In this document: piece by piece, positions 33,368 to 41,278 of the stretch
Position numbering within the stretch: position 1 is the first letter of the stretch
How the letters are laid out: each line of letters starts with the position of its first letter
The notes under the pieces: model-generated
The model's input: only the letters and a program-made list of their open reading frames with translations
Told to the model about the DNA's origin: nothing
The model's database searches: none
Position numbers and translations under genes: made by a program
Assembly (NCBI RefSeq): GCF_000819985.1
Contig: NZ_CDBZ01000003.1
Coordinates: 1,209 to 42,486, forward strand
Source: Aeromonas media
GTDB lineage: Bacteria > Pseudomonadota > Gammaproteobacteria > Enterobacterales > Aeromonadaceae
Length of the DNA stretch: 41,278 nt
Direction: 5' to 3'

Positions 33368-35269
33368 ATGCCATCTGACCTTCAGCCACTGCAGCCTTGG
33401 CCTGACTATCTGCAGGCCTCCTGGCTGCGCTGCGCCCACCAGACCAGTGCCACCCTCTGGCATCCGCCTCACAGCGCCAAGGGGCAGACCTTGCAGAGCC
33501 TGCGTCAGCGCAAGCGCGACCTGCTCACCACCGGCGAGATGGCCCTCGAAGATCTCTACGAATTTATGGAGGGGCGCCCCTGCGCCCTGCTGCTCACCGA
33601 CGAGAGCGGCTGCCTGCTGGCTCAGACCGGTCATCCCGACACCCTGCGCGAGCTGGCGGCGCTGGGGTTTGGCCCCGGCGCCTTCTTCAGCGAGGGGCGC
33701 ATCGGCACCAATGCCATCAATCTGGCGGCGCTGGAGGGAGTGCCGCTCTGCGTCAGCGGCCCCCAGCACTTCAACCAGACCCTCCACCCGTGGCACAGCT
33801 GTGCCAGCCCGGTCTACAACAGCAACGGCCGTCAGGTCGCTATCATCGCCTTGATCTGCAAGGTGGAGGAGGCGAGCGCCGGGGATCTGGCGCTCACCGT
33901 CAGCGCCGGGCGCGAGCTGGCCCATCTGCTGCAGATGGAGACCCTGATGCAGGAGTCCCAGCACCACCTGAGCGAGCTTTACGCCCTGCTCGATGGCATG
34001 GATGACGGCGTGCTGGCCTGGGACCCGCAGGGGCGGCTGCGCTACCTCAACGCGCTGGCGGCCCACCGGCTGCGGCTCGATCCGGCGCTCTGTCTCGGCC
34101 AGCCGCTGGAGCAGCACCTGCTGTTGCCCCAGCGGTTGCAGTTGGCCATCAAGGGGCAGACGCCACTGAGTCATGTGGAGGTGACGCTGGAGCGGCTCGG
34201 CGCGCAGGAGGGGGAGTTTATCAACGCGCTGGTGAGCCTCAAGCCGCTGCCGGGGCCGGAGGGGGTCAGCTTTATCGCCCTGTTGCACCCGGTCGATCGG
34301 CTGCGGGCCATCCACCAGCTGCGCCAGACGGTGCCCGAGCTGTCGGCGCTGGTGGGGGAGTCGAGCGCCATGCGCAAGCTGCTGCGCTATGCCCGGCAGG
34401 CGGCCCAGAGCACGGGCCCCATCCTGCTGCGCGGCGAGGAGGAGGTGGGCAAAGCCCAGCTGGCGGAGGCGATCCACTTTGGCAGCGAACGGGCCGCCGG
34501 GCCGCTCATTACCCTTAACTGCCAGGCGCTGCCGAGCGAGCGGATGGCGCTGGAGCTGATGGGGTCCGACGAGGCGGGGCAGGAGCGGGCGGGCAAGTTC
34601 GAGCTGGCCCACGGCGGCACCCTGGTGCTGGAGCAGGTGGAGTGCCTCTCTGCTCCCATGCAGGCGGCGCTGCTGCAACTGCTTAAGACCGGCCGCATCC
34701 AGCGCTTCGATTCGGCCCGTATCCTGCCGCTCAAAGTGCGGATTATTGCCACCAGCAGCGCCCCGCTGGAGCAGCTGGTGCAGGAGGGGCTGTTTGGCCG
34801 CCAGCTGCTCTATGCCTTGCAGGCGTGCGAGCTGTGGCTGCCGGGGCTGCGGGAGCGAGCGGCGGATCTGCCGGGCCTGATCAGCCAGCAGTTGGCGGCG
34901 CAGGGGCGCGAGCCGGTGCGCCAGTTCAGTCCGGCGGCACTCGATTGTCTGCTCGCCTATCCCTGGCCCGGCAATCTGGGGGAGCTGCGCAGCGCGGTCG
35001 AGTATGCGCTGCTTCATTCCGGTCAGGGGCTGATCCCGCCGGAGGCACTGCCAGCCGCAATCCGTCACGGCTATCAACTGGTAGCGGATGAGGTGGTGGG
35101 GCAACCGCTGCTCACACTGGCGGAGCTAGAGCGGCAAGCCATCTTGCGCTGCGCCCACGCCTGCAAGGGGCAGGTGAGCCAGATGGCCCAGCACCTGGGC
35201 ATCAGCCGCACCACCCTCTGGCGGCGATTCAAGCTGCTTGAGATCGATCCCGCCGACTATCACGACTGA
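33368..35269 (+). CDS. dhaR: Dihydroxyacetone operon regulator DhaR
   Basis: This 633-residue activator matches E. coli DhaR (639). It has an N-terminal GAF-type sensor (about 60-190), a PAS domain (about 200-310), an AAA+ domain of the enhancer-binding type (about 320-540) and a Fis helix-turn-helix ending SQMAQHLGISRTTLWRRFK. The AAA+ domain is degenerate: the Walker A position reads GEEEVGKA and there is no GAFTGA loop, so it should not drive sigma54. E. coli DhaR likewise works with sigma70 and is switched by DhaL and DhaK. It faces gldA and dhaKLM. The start at 33368 follows the E. coli length; a GTG at 33323 is possible. Confidence 0.9.
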   Translation: MPSDLQPLQPWPDYLQASWLRCAHQTSATLWHPPHSAKGQTLQSLRQRKRDLLTTGEMALEDLYEFMEGRPCALLLTDESGCLLAQTGHPDTLRELAALGFGPGAFFSEGRIGTNAINLAALEGVPLCVSGPQHFNQTLHPWHSCASPVYNSNGRQVAIIALICKVEEASAGDLALTVSAGRELAHLLQMETLMQESQHHLSELYALLDGMDDGVLAWDPQGRLRYLNALAAHRLRLDPALCLGQPLEQHLLLPQRLQLAIKGQTPLSHVEVTLERLGAQEGEFINALVSLKPLPGPEGVSFIALLHPVDRLRAIHQLRQTVPELSALVGESSAMRKLLRYARQAAQSTGPILLRGEEEVGKAQLAEAIHFGSERAAGPLITLNCQALPSERMALELMGSDEAGQERAGKFELAHGGTLVLEQVECLSAPMQAALLQLLKTGRIQRFDSARILPLKVRIIATSSAPLEQLVQEGLFGRQLLYALQACELWLPGLRERAADLPGLISQQLAAQGREPVRQFSPAALDCLLAYPWPGNLGELRSAVEYALLHSGQGLIPPEALPAAIRHGYQLVADEVVGQPLLTLAELERQAILRCAHACKGQVSQMAQHLGISRTTLWRRFKLLEIDPADYHD

Positions 35270-35312
35270 CGGCGACCCGAGCCGTTACCAACCGGCCCGC
35301 AGAAAATAAAAA

Positions 35313-35336
35313 GGCCCCGCAGTTGCGGGGCCGTTT
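35313..35336. terminator. Bidirectional terminator between dhaR and gldA
   Basis: GGCCCCGCA (35313-35321) pairs with TGCGGGGCC (35324-35332). GTTTTATA follows on the plus strand and TTTTTATTTTC on the minus strand, so it can stop both convergent genes. Confidence 0.85.
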
Positions 35337-35364
35337 TATATGGCAAGGTCAGCAGTGGCTGATG

Positions 35365-36447
35365 TTACAGCCCCAGCTGGTGGGCGGTGACGATGGCCGC
35401 CAGCACATCCTCGGCGGTGACCTTGAACGGCATGTTGTGGATGGTCTCACCCTTGGCGGTGGAGGCCTTGGCCACCTCCATCAGGCGCGCCATATCCAGC
35501 TCCTTGACCCCCATCATATGCAGGTTGGTCGGCAGGCCAATTGAGCGGCAGAAGGCCAGCACTGTCTCGATCTCCGCCATGGGCGCATTCTCCAGCACCA
35601 GCTGCACTAGCGTACCGAACGCCACCTTCTCACCGTGATAGAGGTGGTGACACTCGGCCAGCTGGGTCAGGCCGTTGTGGATGGCGTGGGCGGCGGCAAG
35701 CCCGCTGCTCTCGAAGCCGATACCGCTCAGATAGGTGTTGGCCTCTATGATGTTCTCCACCGCCTTGGTGCAGAGCCCCTGTTCCACCGCCAGCTTGGTC
35801 TTGTAGCCGTCGGCCAGCAGTGTCTTGTAGCAGAGCTCGGCGATAGCCTGGGCCGCCAGGGTAGAGGCACCACCGGCCATGGTCTGGCAACCGGAGACCT
35901 TGTTGGCCCGCGCCTCGAAGTAGGTGGAGAGCGCATCCCCCATGCCGGAGACCAGCAGTCGCACCGGGGCACGGGAGACGACGCCGGTATCCATGATGAC
36001 CATATTGGGGTTGGTCGGGATCATCAGGTATTCGCTGAACTGCCCTTGTGGGGTGTAGATGACCGCCAGCGCACTGGTCGGCGCATCGGTGGAGGCGATG
36101 GTCGGCACTATGACGACCGGTACCTTCTGGTAGAAGGCGACCGACTTGGCGGTATCCAGCGTCTTGCCGCCACCGATACCGATGATGACGTCGAACGGCG
36201 TCTGGTTGCAGCGGGCCAGCAGACGGTCGATCTCGGGGCGGGAGCATTCGCCATTGAAGCAGTCGAACTCGGGCTTGATGCCCACGCCGTGGAAGCTGGT
36301 GGCAACCGTGTCGCCAACCAGCTTGGTGACGAAGGCATCGGCCAGAATGAGCGGCTTGGCACCGAGTGCCTTGACGTAGTTGCCGATATTGGCGAGGGCC
36401 CCGTTGCCTTGCACGTATTTGCTGGGGCTGATGATGATGCGGTCCAT
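35365..36447 (-). CDS. gldA: Glycerol dehydrogenase GldA
   Basis: The 360-residue cytoplasmic enzyme oxidises glycerol to dihydroxyacetone with NAD+. It belongs to the iron-containing alcohol dehydrogenase fold; the NAD loop is IGIGGGKTLDTAK at about 90-101. The zinc ligands Asp171, His254 and His271 are all present, in GMGDALS, AAAHAIHNG and LYHGEKVAFG. E. coli GldA has 367 residues. It lies 159 bases downstream of dhaM on the same strand and feeds that kinase. GAGAGGGG precedes the ATG. A TGAAAC half-site upstream (36483-36488) resembles the palindrome before dhaK. Confidence 0.94.
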   Translation of the reverse strand: MDRIIISPSKYVQGNGALANIGNYVKALGAKPLILADAFVTKLVGDTVATSFHGVGIKPEFDCFNGECSRPEIDRLLARCNQTPFDVIIGIGGGKTLDTAKSVAFYQKVPVVIVPTIASTDAPTSALAVIYTPQGQFSEYLMIPTNPNMVIMDTGVVSRAPVRLLVSGMGDALSTYFEARANKVSGCQTMAGGASTLAAQAIAELCYKTLLADGYKTKLAVEQGLCTKAVENIIEANTYLSGIGFESSGLAAAHAIHNGLTQLAECHHLYHGEKVAFGTLVQLVLENAPMAEIETVLAFCRSIGLPTNLHMMGVKELDMARLMEVAKASTAKGETIHNMPFKVTAEDVLAAIVTAHQLGL

Positions 36448-36606
36448 ATTCTACCCCTCTCTCTAGTTCATAAGACTTCTTTTGAAACTAACAGGGGCGA
36501 AGGGGCGGCTGTGCCGGGGAGTCCTTCGTCTTTACTTGCATTACAGTGGCGCGGCAGCTGGCCCATTCGGTCGGTGCCGCACTTGGAAACGGGTTGGCGT
36601 GCGGCG

Positions 36607-37323
36607 TCAGTCGCCGAAACGCTCGGCGGCCAGCTGCTGGAAGCAGGTCAATGCAGCGCTGGCATCCTCCCCGCGCGCCAGCAGGGTGAGCATGTCACCC
36701 TGACGCACGTTGAGCATGGTGAGCCGGGTCAGGCTGCGGGGATTGGCCTCTTTATCCCCCTTTTGCAGCTTGAGTTCAGCGGCAAAGGGCTTGAGGGCGG
36801 CCACCAGTCGGGCGGCGGGGCGCACATGCAGGCCGTGGGGGTTATCCACCACCACCTCGCAGCGCAGCCAGCCATCGTCGGTAACGGGGGCCGCCTCAGT
36901 GGCGGCCTGCGTAGCGCTGGCAGGCAGCATCGCCTGTTTCGGGCCCAGTGCGCCGAGTGCTTCGGCGGCCACCTCGTCGAGGCTCATACCTGAACCTGCC
37001 GCCACCACGGCGGCCAGGGAGCCCTCGACCAGCGGGGCAGGACAGAGCCGCACCCGAGAACTCAAATCAGGGGGCAACAGCTCGAGGGCGGTCTCGGCGC
37101 TCAAGAGGGCACTGCCCAAGTCCATCAGCACCAGCACACCGCTGCCGTCATCCGCTTCTTCAATCGCACTCATCACGGCGATGGCATCTGTGCCTATGGG
37201 GTGGTCGGGGTCATCGACCCCGGCCGCCAGCAGCAATCTGGCCGGGCTGCCCAGCTGGTCGGCCAGTGCTTTCAAGCCGGCCGCCAGCATGGCGCTGTGA
37301 GAGACAACTACGATTCCGATCAT
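36607..37323 (-). CDS. dhaM: PEP-dependent dihydroxyacetone kinase phosphotransfer subunit DhaM (EIIA-HPr)
   Basis: This 238-residue protein passes phosphate from the PTS to DhaL-bound ADP. The EIIA-mannose-type domain spans about 1-125 with active His9 in VVVSHSAML. The HPr-like domain (about 153-235) has His166 in NPHGLHVRPAARL. The enzyme I fragment found at the C terminus of E. coli DhaM (472 residues) is missing. An Ala/Thr-rich linker joins the two domains. The ATG follows GAGG and lies one base after the dhaL stop; a longer frame to 37344 overlaps dhaL and is less likely. Confidence 0.9.
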   Translation of the reverse strand: MIGIVVVSHSAMLAAGLKALADQLGSPARLLLAAGVDDPDHPIGTDAIAVMSAIEEADDGSGVLVLMDLGSALLSAETALELLPPDLSSRVRLCPAPLVEGSLAAVVAAGSGMSLDEVAAEALGALGPKQAMLPASATQAATEAAPVTDDGWLRCEVVVDNPHGLHVRPAARLVAALKPFAAELKLQKGDKEANPRSLTRLTMLNVRQGDMLTLLARGEDASAALTCFQQLAAERFGD

Positions 37324-37324
37324 G

Positions 37325-37954
37325 TCACAACCTCGCTCTGTCACGCAGGGCGGTCAGCAGCAGCAGGGTCGAGGTAGCCCCGGCATCCTGATGGCCTATG
37401 CTGCGCTCGCCGAGATAGCTGGCGCGTCCCTTGCGGGCCTGCATCTGTATGGTGGCCTCGGTGCCGGCCGCGGCGGCTGCCACAGCCTTGTCCAGCGCAT
37501 CATTGAGCGGTAGCTCTTGCTGCTGCGCCTGTTGCAGGGCGGCCAGTGCCGGCCACCAGGCGTCGCACATTGTCTTGTCGCCCGGCTCGGCGCGGCCGCG
37601 AGAAACAATGCCCTCGACTCCGTCGCTCAGCATTTTGCCAAGCTGGCTCAGGCTCAGGCTTTGGCAGGCGTCCGTACTGGCCGCCGCTCGAATGAAGAAG
37701 GTGCCGTAGAGCGGGCCGCTGGCGCCGCCGACCGAGGAGAGCAGGGTCATGCCGGTGGTTTTCAGCACCTGGCCGATATCCTTGTCTGCCACCGCAGGCA
37801 GCTTCTCGGCCACCTTGGTAAAGCCGCGCTGCATGTTGAGACCGTGGTCGCCATCGCCGATGTCGGTATCCAGCGCAGTGAGGTAGTCACGCTGCTCGGT
37901 GAAGATGTGTTCGCAATCGAGCAGCCAATTGACGATGTGATGTTTGCTTAGCAT
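37325..37954 (-). CDS. dhaL: Dihydroxyacetone kinase ADP-binding subunit DhaL
   Basis: The 209-residue subunit holds ADP with two magnesium ions and transfers phosphate from DhaM to dihydroxyacetone on DhaK. The metal-binding aspartates are present in LDTDIGDGDHGLN (Asp29, Asp34, Asp36), along with SSVGGASGPLYGTFF and the closing GERSIGHQDAGATS motif. It follows dhaK by 15 bases. In E. coli, DhaL-ADP also activates DhaR, which fits the dhaR gene nearby. Confidence 0.94.
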   Translation of the reverse strand: MLSKHHIVNWLLDCEHIFTEQRDYLTALDTDIGDGDHGLNMQRGFTKVAEKLPAVADKDIGQVLKTTGMTLLSSVGGASGPLYGTFFIRAAASTDACQSLSLSQLGKMLSDGVEGIVSRGRAEPGDKTMCDAWWPALAALQQAQQQELPLNDALDKAVAAAAAGTEATIQMQARKGRASYLGERSIGHQDAGATSTLLLLTALRDRARL

Positions 37955-37969
37955 GAGAGTAAGGGCTCC

Positions 37970-39040
37970 TTAGCAGCCGCGACGCAGGGCGGGGGTGTGA
38001 ACGGGGGCATCCCACAGGGTCATCAGCTCGTCGTCCACCTTGAGCAATGTGATGGAGATACCTGTCATGTCGAGGGCGGTGCAGTAGGGACCTATCAGGT
38101 TGCGCACCAGATGGATGCCCGCCTCTTCGCACAGAGCCGCGAGGCGACCATAGACGCCATACAGCTCTGAAATCGGGGTGCCGCCCAGGCTGTTGACCAG
38201 GGCTATGACACGATCGCCCCGGTTGAGCGGTTCGATGAAGGTGTGCTCTTCCTGCCAGCTGCCGGAGGCTCTGTCCCAATGGCGCAGGGTGCGACCATAG
38301 GGGGTGTTGTCCGCCAGCTCGCTGAACATGTCATCCACCAGGGTATTGAGGTCGGTGAAGGGGCGGCGCGCTATACCGGGTTCGCCGTGGATGCCCACGC
38401 CAAACTCCATCTCGTTGTCCGCCAGAGTGAAGGAGGGCTTGCCGGCGGCAGGCACGGTACAGGCGTGCATGGCGACGCCTATGGTGCGGCTCTGGTTGTT
38501 GATGCGACGGGCCAGTGCCTCGCAATGGGCCAGGTCATAGCCCGCTTCGGCTGCGGCCCCCACCAGTTTTTCGCACAGCACGGTAGTGGCAACGCCACGG
38601 CGACCGGCGGTATAGAGGCTGTCTTTGACCGCCACGTCGTCATCGATCAACGAGAAGCCCACCTTGACTCCATCGCCGTGCAGCAGCTCGACCGCGGTCT
38701 CGAAGTTGAGCACGTCGCCTGTGTAGTTCTTCACCAGGAACAGCACGCCCGCGCCGCCATCAACGGCCTGACCGCACTCGTACATCTGATCCGGAGTCGG
38801 CGAGGTAAAAATCTCGCCGGGGCAGGCGCCATCCAGCATCCCTTTGCCCACCAGACCGCCGTGCATCGGCTCGTGGCCGCTGCCACCGCCGGAGACCAGC
38901 GCGACCTTGCCCATCACGGGGGAGTCGGCGCGGGTGATGTAGTGGGGTTCGATACGTACCTTGAGCTCGGGATGGGCGGCGGCCATCCCCATCAGTTGTT
39001 CACGGACCACGGCATCGACGGCATTGATCAGTTTCTTCAT
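37970..39040 (-). CDS. dhaK: Dihydroxyacetone kinase substrate-binding subunit DhaK
   Basis: The 356-residue subunit binds dihydroxyacetone covalently through His218, which lies in GVGIHGEPG. The substrate-site motifs [12 protein letters not shown] (51-62) and [11 protein letters not shown] are intact. E. coli DhaK has the same length. It heads the dhaK-dhaL-dhaM operon, with AAGGAG before the ATG. In E. coli it also acts as a corepressor of DhaR. A perfect palindrome about 130 bases upstream is a candidate DhaR site. Confidence 0.95.
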   Translation of the reverse strand: MKKLINAVDAVVREQLMGMAAAHPELKVRIEPHYITRADSPVMGKVALVSGGGSGHEPMHGGLVGKGMLDGACPGEIFTSPTPDQMYECGQAVDGGAGVLFLVKNYTGDVLNFETAVELLHGDGVKVGFSLIDDDVAVKDSLYTAGRRGVATTVLCEKLVGAAAEAGYDLAHCEALARRINNQSRTIGVAMHACTVPAAGKPSFTLADNEMEFGVGIHGEPGIARRPFTDLNTLVDDMFSELADNTPYGRTLRHWDRASGSWQEEHTFIEPLNRGDRVIALVNSLGGTPISELYGVYGRLAALCEEAGIHLVRNLIGPYCTALDMTGISITLLKVDDELMTLWDAPVHTPALRRGC

Positions 39041-39143
39041 GGCTCACTCCTTGGCTTGCCACCGCACGGGTGGGCAAATGGTTGATGGAGCCAGTCTAAC
39101 GACAGAAAGAAGGATAAAAATGACGGTCGGTTTGGTTCGGATT

Positions 39144-39182
39144 TGAAACAGCAGAGGGGGTATCAGCGTTTCAATCTGAAAC
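39144..39182. promoter_or_regulatory. Candidate DhaR operator: GTTTCA-ATC-TGAAAC plus half-site
   Basis: GTTTCA (39168-39173) and TGAAAC (39177-39182) form a perfect palindrome with a 3-base spacer. Another TGAAAC lies at 39144-39149. The cluster is 104-142 bases upstream of the dhaK start, a normal position for an enhancer-type activator site. A further TGAAAC occurs upstream of gldA (36483-36488). Confidence 0.5.
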
Positions 39183-39228
39183 GATGCGGGGCAAACGGGC
39201 GGGAAACTGTTAGCGGTCTCACAGCCAT

Positions 39229-39252
39229 GAAAAAGGGCCCCGCGGGGCCCTT
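39229..39252 (-). terminator. Terminator of ghxP
   Basis: The 20-base palindrome AAGGGCCCCGCGGGGCCCTT (39233-39252) is followed by TTTTTC on the minus strand. It ends the ghxP transcript before the dhaK promoter region. Confidence 0.8.
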
Positions 39253-39278
39253 CACTATAACCGGAATAAACGGACGAG

Positions 39279-40637
39279 TTAGATGGCCCAGCCACCGGCA
39301 TAGAAGATCACCAGCGCCAGGGCGATGATGACGGTGCCGATGTTCAGCTTCTTCCACTCGGCAGCGAAGATGCGGCCAACGACCAGTGCCACGAAGCCCA
39401 GCATGATACCGGTGACTATATTGCAGGTCAGTACGATGAAGACGGCGCACAGCATGCCGGCGAGGGCATCGACCGAATCGCTGAAGTCCAGCTTGGTGAC
39501 GTTGCCCAGCATCAGAAGACCGACGTACATCAGGGCCGGTGCGGTGGCGTAAGCCGGTACCAGATAGCTCAGCGGGGAGAGGAAGATCATCAGCAGGAAC
39601 AGCACGCCGACCAGCGCAGCGGTCAGGCCGGTCTTGCCACCTGCTGCGGTACCTGCGGCAGACTCGATGTAGACGGCCGCCGGAGCACCACCCACCACGC
39701 CAGCGACCATGCTGCTAACGGAGTCGGCAGTCAGTGCCTTGCCGCCGCTGATGATGTGGCCACGTTCGTTGATAAGGCCCGCCTGACCGGCTACGGCACG
39801 GATGGTGCCGGTGGCGTCAAACACGGCGGTCATTACCAGCGCCAGCACGGTGGGAATCACCACCGGATTGAGGGAGCCCAGCAGATCCATGCTGCCTACC
39901 AGCGAGCCTTTTTCACCGGTCAGGCTCGGCATGGCGAAGAAGCCCTGCCAGGTCACTTTCGGATCGAAGATGAGACCGAGGATGGAGATGGCGATGATCA
40001 CCATCAGGATGCCGCCCGGCACCTTGCGACGCTCCAGACCGAAGATGGCGGCCAGACCCAGCACCGTCATGATAACCGGGAAGGAGGTCACTTCACCCAG
40101 TTGAACCGGCAGACCGGCACCTTCGTTCTTGATCACCATACCGACGCCGTTGGTGGCGATCAGCAGCAGGAACAGACCGATACCGATGCCGGTGCCGTGG
40201 GCGATGCCGGAGGGGAGGTTATCCAAGATCCACTGGCGTACGCCGGTGACGCTGATCAGGGTAAACAGCACACCCATCAGGAAGATGGCGCCCAGCGCGA
40301 CCGGAATGCTCAGTCCCTGACCCAGTACCAGACTGAATGCGGTAAAGGCGGTGAGGGAGATGGCGCAACCTATGGCCATCGGCAGCTTGGCCCATAGACC
40401 CATCAACAGGGAGCCGAAGGCGGCGATCAGGCAGGTTGCCACGAAGACGGGGCCCTGCTCAAAACCAGCGGCACCCAGCATGTTCGGCACCACTATGATG
40501 CTGTAGACCATGGCCAGGAAGGTGGTCAAACCGGCCAGCAACTCCTGGCGGACAGTGCTGCCACGCTGGGTGATGGAGAAATAGGAGTCCAGAAACCCGC
40601 TATTGCCGGTGCGGGCCGTCATTTCTTGCGTTGCCAT
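39279..40637 (-). CDS. ghxP: Guanine/hypoxanthine permease GhxP (YjcD)
   Basis: This 452-residue NCS2 (AzgA-type) transporter brings guanine and hypoxanthine into the cell with protons. The sequence tracks E. coli YjcD/GhxP closely over its whole length, including [77 protein letters not shown] and the end IFYAGGWAI. It has about twelve to fourteen membrane segments. It fits GhxP better than the adenine permeases AdeP and AdeQ, which have APAMGLNAFFAF where this has [13 protein letters not shown] PurR-type operator precedes it. Confidence 0.9.
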   Translation of the reverse strand: MATQEMTARTGNSGFLDSYFSITQRGSTVRQELLAGLTTFLAMVYSIIVVPNMLGAAGFEQGPVFVATCLIAAFGSLLMGLWAKLPMAIGCAISLTAFTAFSLVLGQGLSIPVALGAIFLMGVLFTLISVTGVRQWILDNLPSGIAHGTGIGIGLFLLLIATNGVGMVIKNEGAGLPVQLGEVTSFPVIMTVLGLAAIFGLERRKVPGGILMVIIAISILGLIFDPKVTWQGFFAMPSLTGEKGSLVGSMDLLGSLNPVVIPTVLALVMTAVFDATGTIRAVAGQAGLINERGHIISGGKALTADSVSSMVAGVVGGAPAAVYIESAAGTAAGGKTGLTAALVGVLFLLMIFLSPLSYLVPAYATAPALMYVGLLMLGNVTKLDFSDSVDALAGMLCAVFIVLTCNIVTGIMLGFVALVVGRIFAAEWKKLNIGTVIIALALVIFYAGGWAI

Positions 40638-40657
40638 AACTCATCCTGAATGTGTGA

Positions 40658-40673
40658 AGGAAATCGTTTGCGT
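40658..40673 (-). promoter_or_regulatory. PurR-type operator upstream of ghxP
   Basis: On the minus strand the 16 bases ACGCAAACGATTTCCT match the E. coli PurR consensus ANGCAANCGNTTNCNT at every defined position. The site lies 21-36 bases before the ghxP start codon, just downstream of the candidate promoter, which suits repression by purine-bound PurR. Confidence 0.75.
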
Positions 40674-40683
40674 AATGGCGCGC

Positions 40684-40712
40684 AAAATAGCAAGAATTTG
40701 GCGAGATTGCAG
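40684..40712 (-). promoter_or_regulatory. Candidate sigma70 promoter of ghxP
   Basis: On the minus strand, CTGCAA (40707-40712) and TATTTT (40684-40689) are separated by 17 bases. Transcription would start near 40677, directly in front of the PurR-type site. Confidence 0.45.
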
Positions 40713-40757
40713 CGGATCAGGCACCATTTTCCCGAACTTTTCCATTTAAAGCCTCAT

Positions 40758-40775
40758 TGGAAGCCTCAACTTCCA
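40758..40775. promoter_or_regulatory. Inverted repeat TGGAAG-N6-CTTCCA before cupin gene
   Basis: The 6-base arms are perfect and lie in the 201-base divergent spacer between ghxP and the cupin gene, 64 bases before the cupin start. It may be an operator; nothing further supports this. Confidence 0.3.
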
Positions 40776-40838
40776 CATGGGAAGCACCTCATCAGCTTCT
40801 ACACTCTTAGCTAGCCCCCATCAGCCGGAGACAAGCCC

Positions 40839-41171
40839 ATGCACACAGGCAACCTGCTTGGCCAAATCCCCTCCCCCCTGCCCAATGAGGTGTTTACCGA
40901 CCTGGTCAGCACCAATCACTTTCGCATCGAGCGCATCCTCTCCCAGGGACAACAAACCCCCACGGGGGAATGGTTCGATCAGGACGAACACGAGTGGGTA
41001 GCGCTGATGCAAGGCGAAGCCATCCTGGTCTTCATCACACCGGATACCGGGCTCCAGGAGCGCGTCCACCTTGGGCCTGGGGATTACATCAACATTCCGG
41101 CGCACCTTCAGCACAGGGTGGAGTGGACCCACCCTACCGAGACGACCGTCTGGCTCTGCATCTACTACTAG
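40839..41171 (+). CDS. Small cupin-domain protein
   Basis: The 110-residue protein is a single cupin barrel. Cupin motif 1 is DEHEWVALMQGEAIL, with His and Glu as likely metal ligands. Motif 2 is PGDYINIPAHLQHRVEW, with a further His. It lacks a signal peptide. Such single-domain cupins bind a metal and often act on sugars or small acids, but the substrate cannot be told from sequence. GGAG precedes the ATG. It is divergent from ghxP, alone in its transcript, and followed by a hairpin at 41209-41236. Confidence 0.78.
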   Translation: MHTGNLLGQIPSPLPNEVFTDLVSTNHFRIERILSQGQQTPTGEWFDQDEHEWVALMQGEAILVFITPDTGLQERVHLGPGDYINIPAHLQHRVEWTHPTETTVWLCIYY

Positions 41172-41208
41172 GAGTAGTCCACTTTTCGCCGTGTTAAGGC
41201 ACAACGAG

Positions 41209-41236
41209 AGAAGCCCAATCGACAGATTGGGCTTCT
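41209..41236 (+). terminator. Hairpin after cupin gene
   Basis: AGAAGCCCAATC pairs with GATTGGGCTTCT around GACA. The T tract after it is poor (TGGGATG), but the hairpin is strong and sits 37 bases after the cupin stop. The last 40 bases of the window contain no recognised gene. Confidence 0.55.
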
Positions 41237-41278
41237 TGGGATGCTGAATGCACATAGAAAAAAGGCCTTCCCGTGAGG

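Noticed and set aside
34430..34460. Sigma54-dependent activation by DhaR
   Set aside because: The GAFTGA loop is absent and Walker A is degenerate; I also found no convincing -24/-12 element before dhaK.

Overview
This is a GC-rich chromosomal segment from a gammaproteobacterium. Many encoded proteins resemble Escherichia coli counterparts (RecBCD, YhhW, YhhY, YdiK, GhxP, DhaKLM, DhaR, GldA). The gene order and composition fit Aeromonas best, but that genus assignment is inference from memory. No rRNA, tRNA, CRISPR array, prophage or insertion sequence was seen. The one composition outlier is the AT-rich 5'-nucleotidase gene at 281-1279, which lies beside a cluster of intergenic palindromic repeats (1-220).

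Layout. (1) 281-10372, minus strand: recC-recB-recD in one overlapping operon, followed by the AT-rich cN-I type 5'-nucleotidase. (2) 10544-13301: a minus-strand operon of a small periplasmic protein, a YhhW-like pirin and a DoxX membrane protein, divergent from a YhaJ-like LysR regulator. (3) 13302-14526: a spacer holding a good minus-strand terminator (possible small RNA) and an inverted repeat in front of an XRE-type regulator. (4) 14622-20887: a GntR/UTRA regulator divergent from an operon of periplasmic binding protein, cytoplasmic alkaline-phosphatase-superfamily hydrolase, two ABC permeases, ABC ATPase and a HAD-IB phosphatase. The regulator/transporter spacer carries a textbook-shaped Pho box. 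I read this as a phosphate-starvation system that imports an organophosphorus compound intact and hydrolyses it in the cytoplasm; it is the most interesting system here. (5) 20911-25071: a diguanylate cyclase, a DUF2214 membrane protein, a DMT exporter, and an AraC-GyrI regulator broken by a one-base frameshift, which shares an operon with yhhY. (6) 25713-29684: a catalase, a tandemly duplicated small-ORF-plus-terminator unit, a YnjH-like DUF1496 protein, a lipoprotein with 23-residue tandem repeats, and a small membrane protein. (7) 29880-33264: a secreted Nudix-PAP2 fusion, YdiK and an SDR oxidoreductase with twin GAAC-N4-GTTC elements upstream. (8) 33368-39040: the dihydroxyacetone/glycerol module: dhaR, gldA and dhaKLM, with a perfect palindrome upstream of dhaK. 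(9) 39279-41171: the purine permease ghxP with a PurR-type operator, and a small cupin protein.

How the genes work together. GldA oxidises glycerol to dihydroxyacetone and DhaKLM phosphorylates it at the expense of PEP through the PTS, under DhaR. RecBCD handles double-strand ends. The region-4 operon forms a complete import-and-cleave pathway with its own regulator. Statements about function rest on recognised motifs and remembered family sequences; no database search was run.
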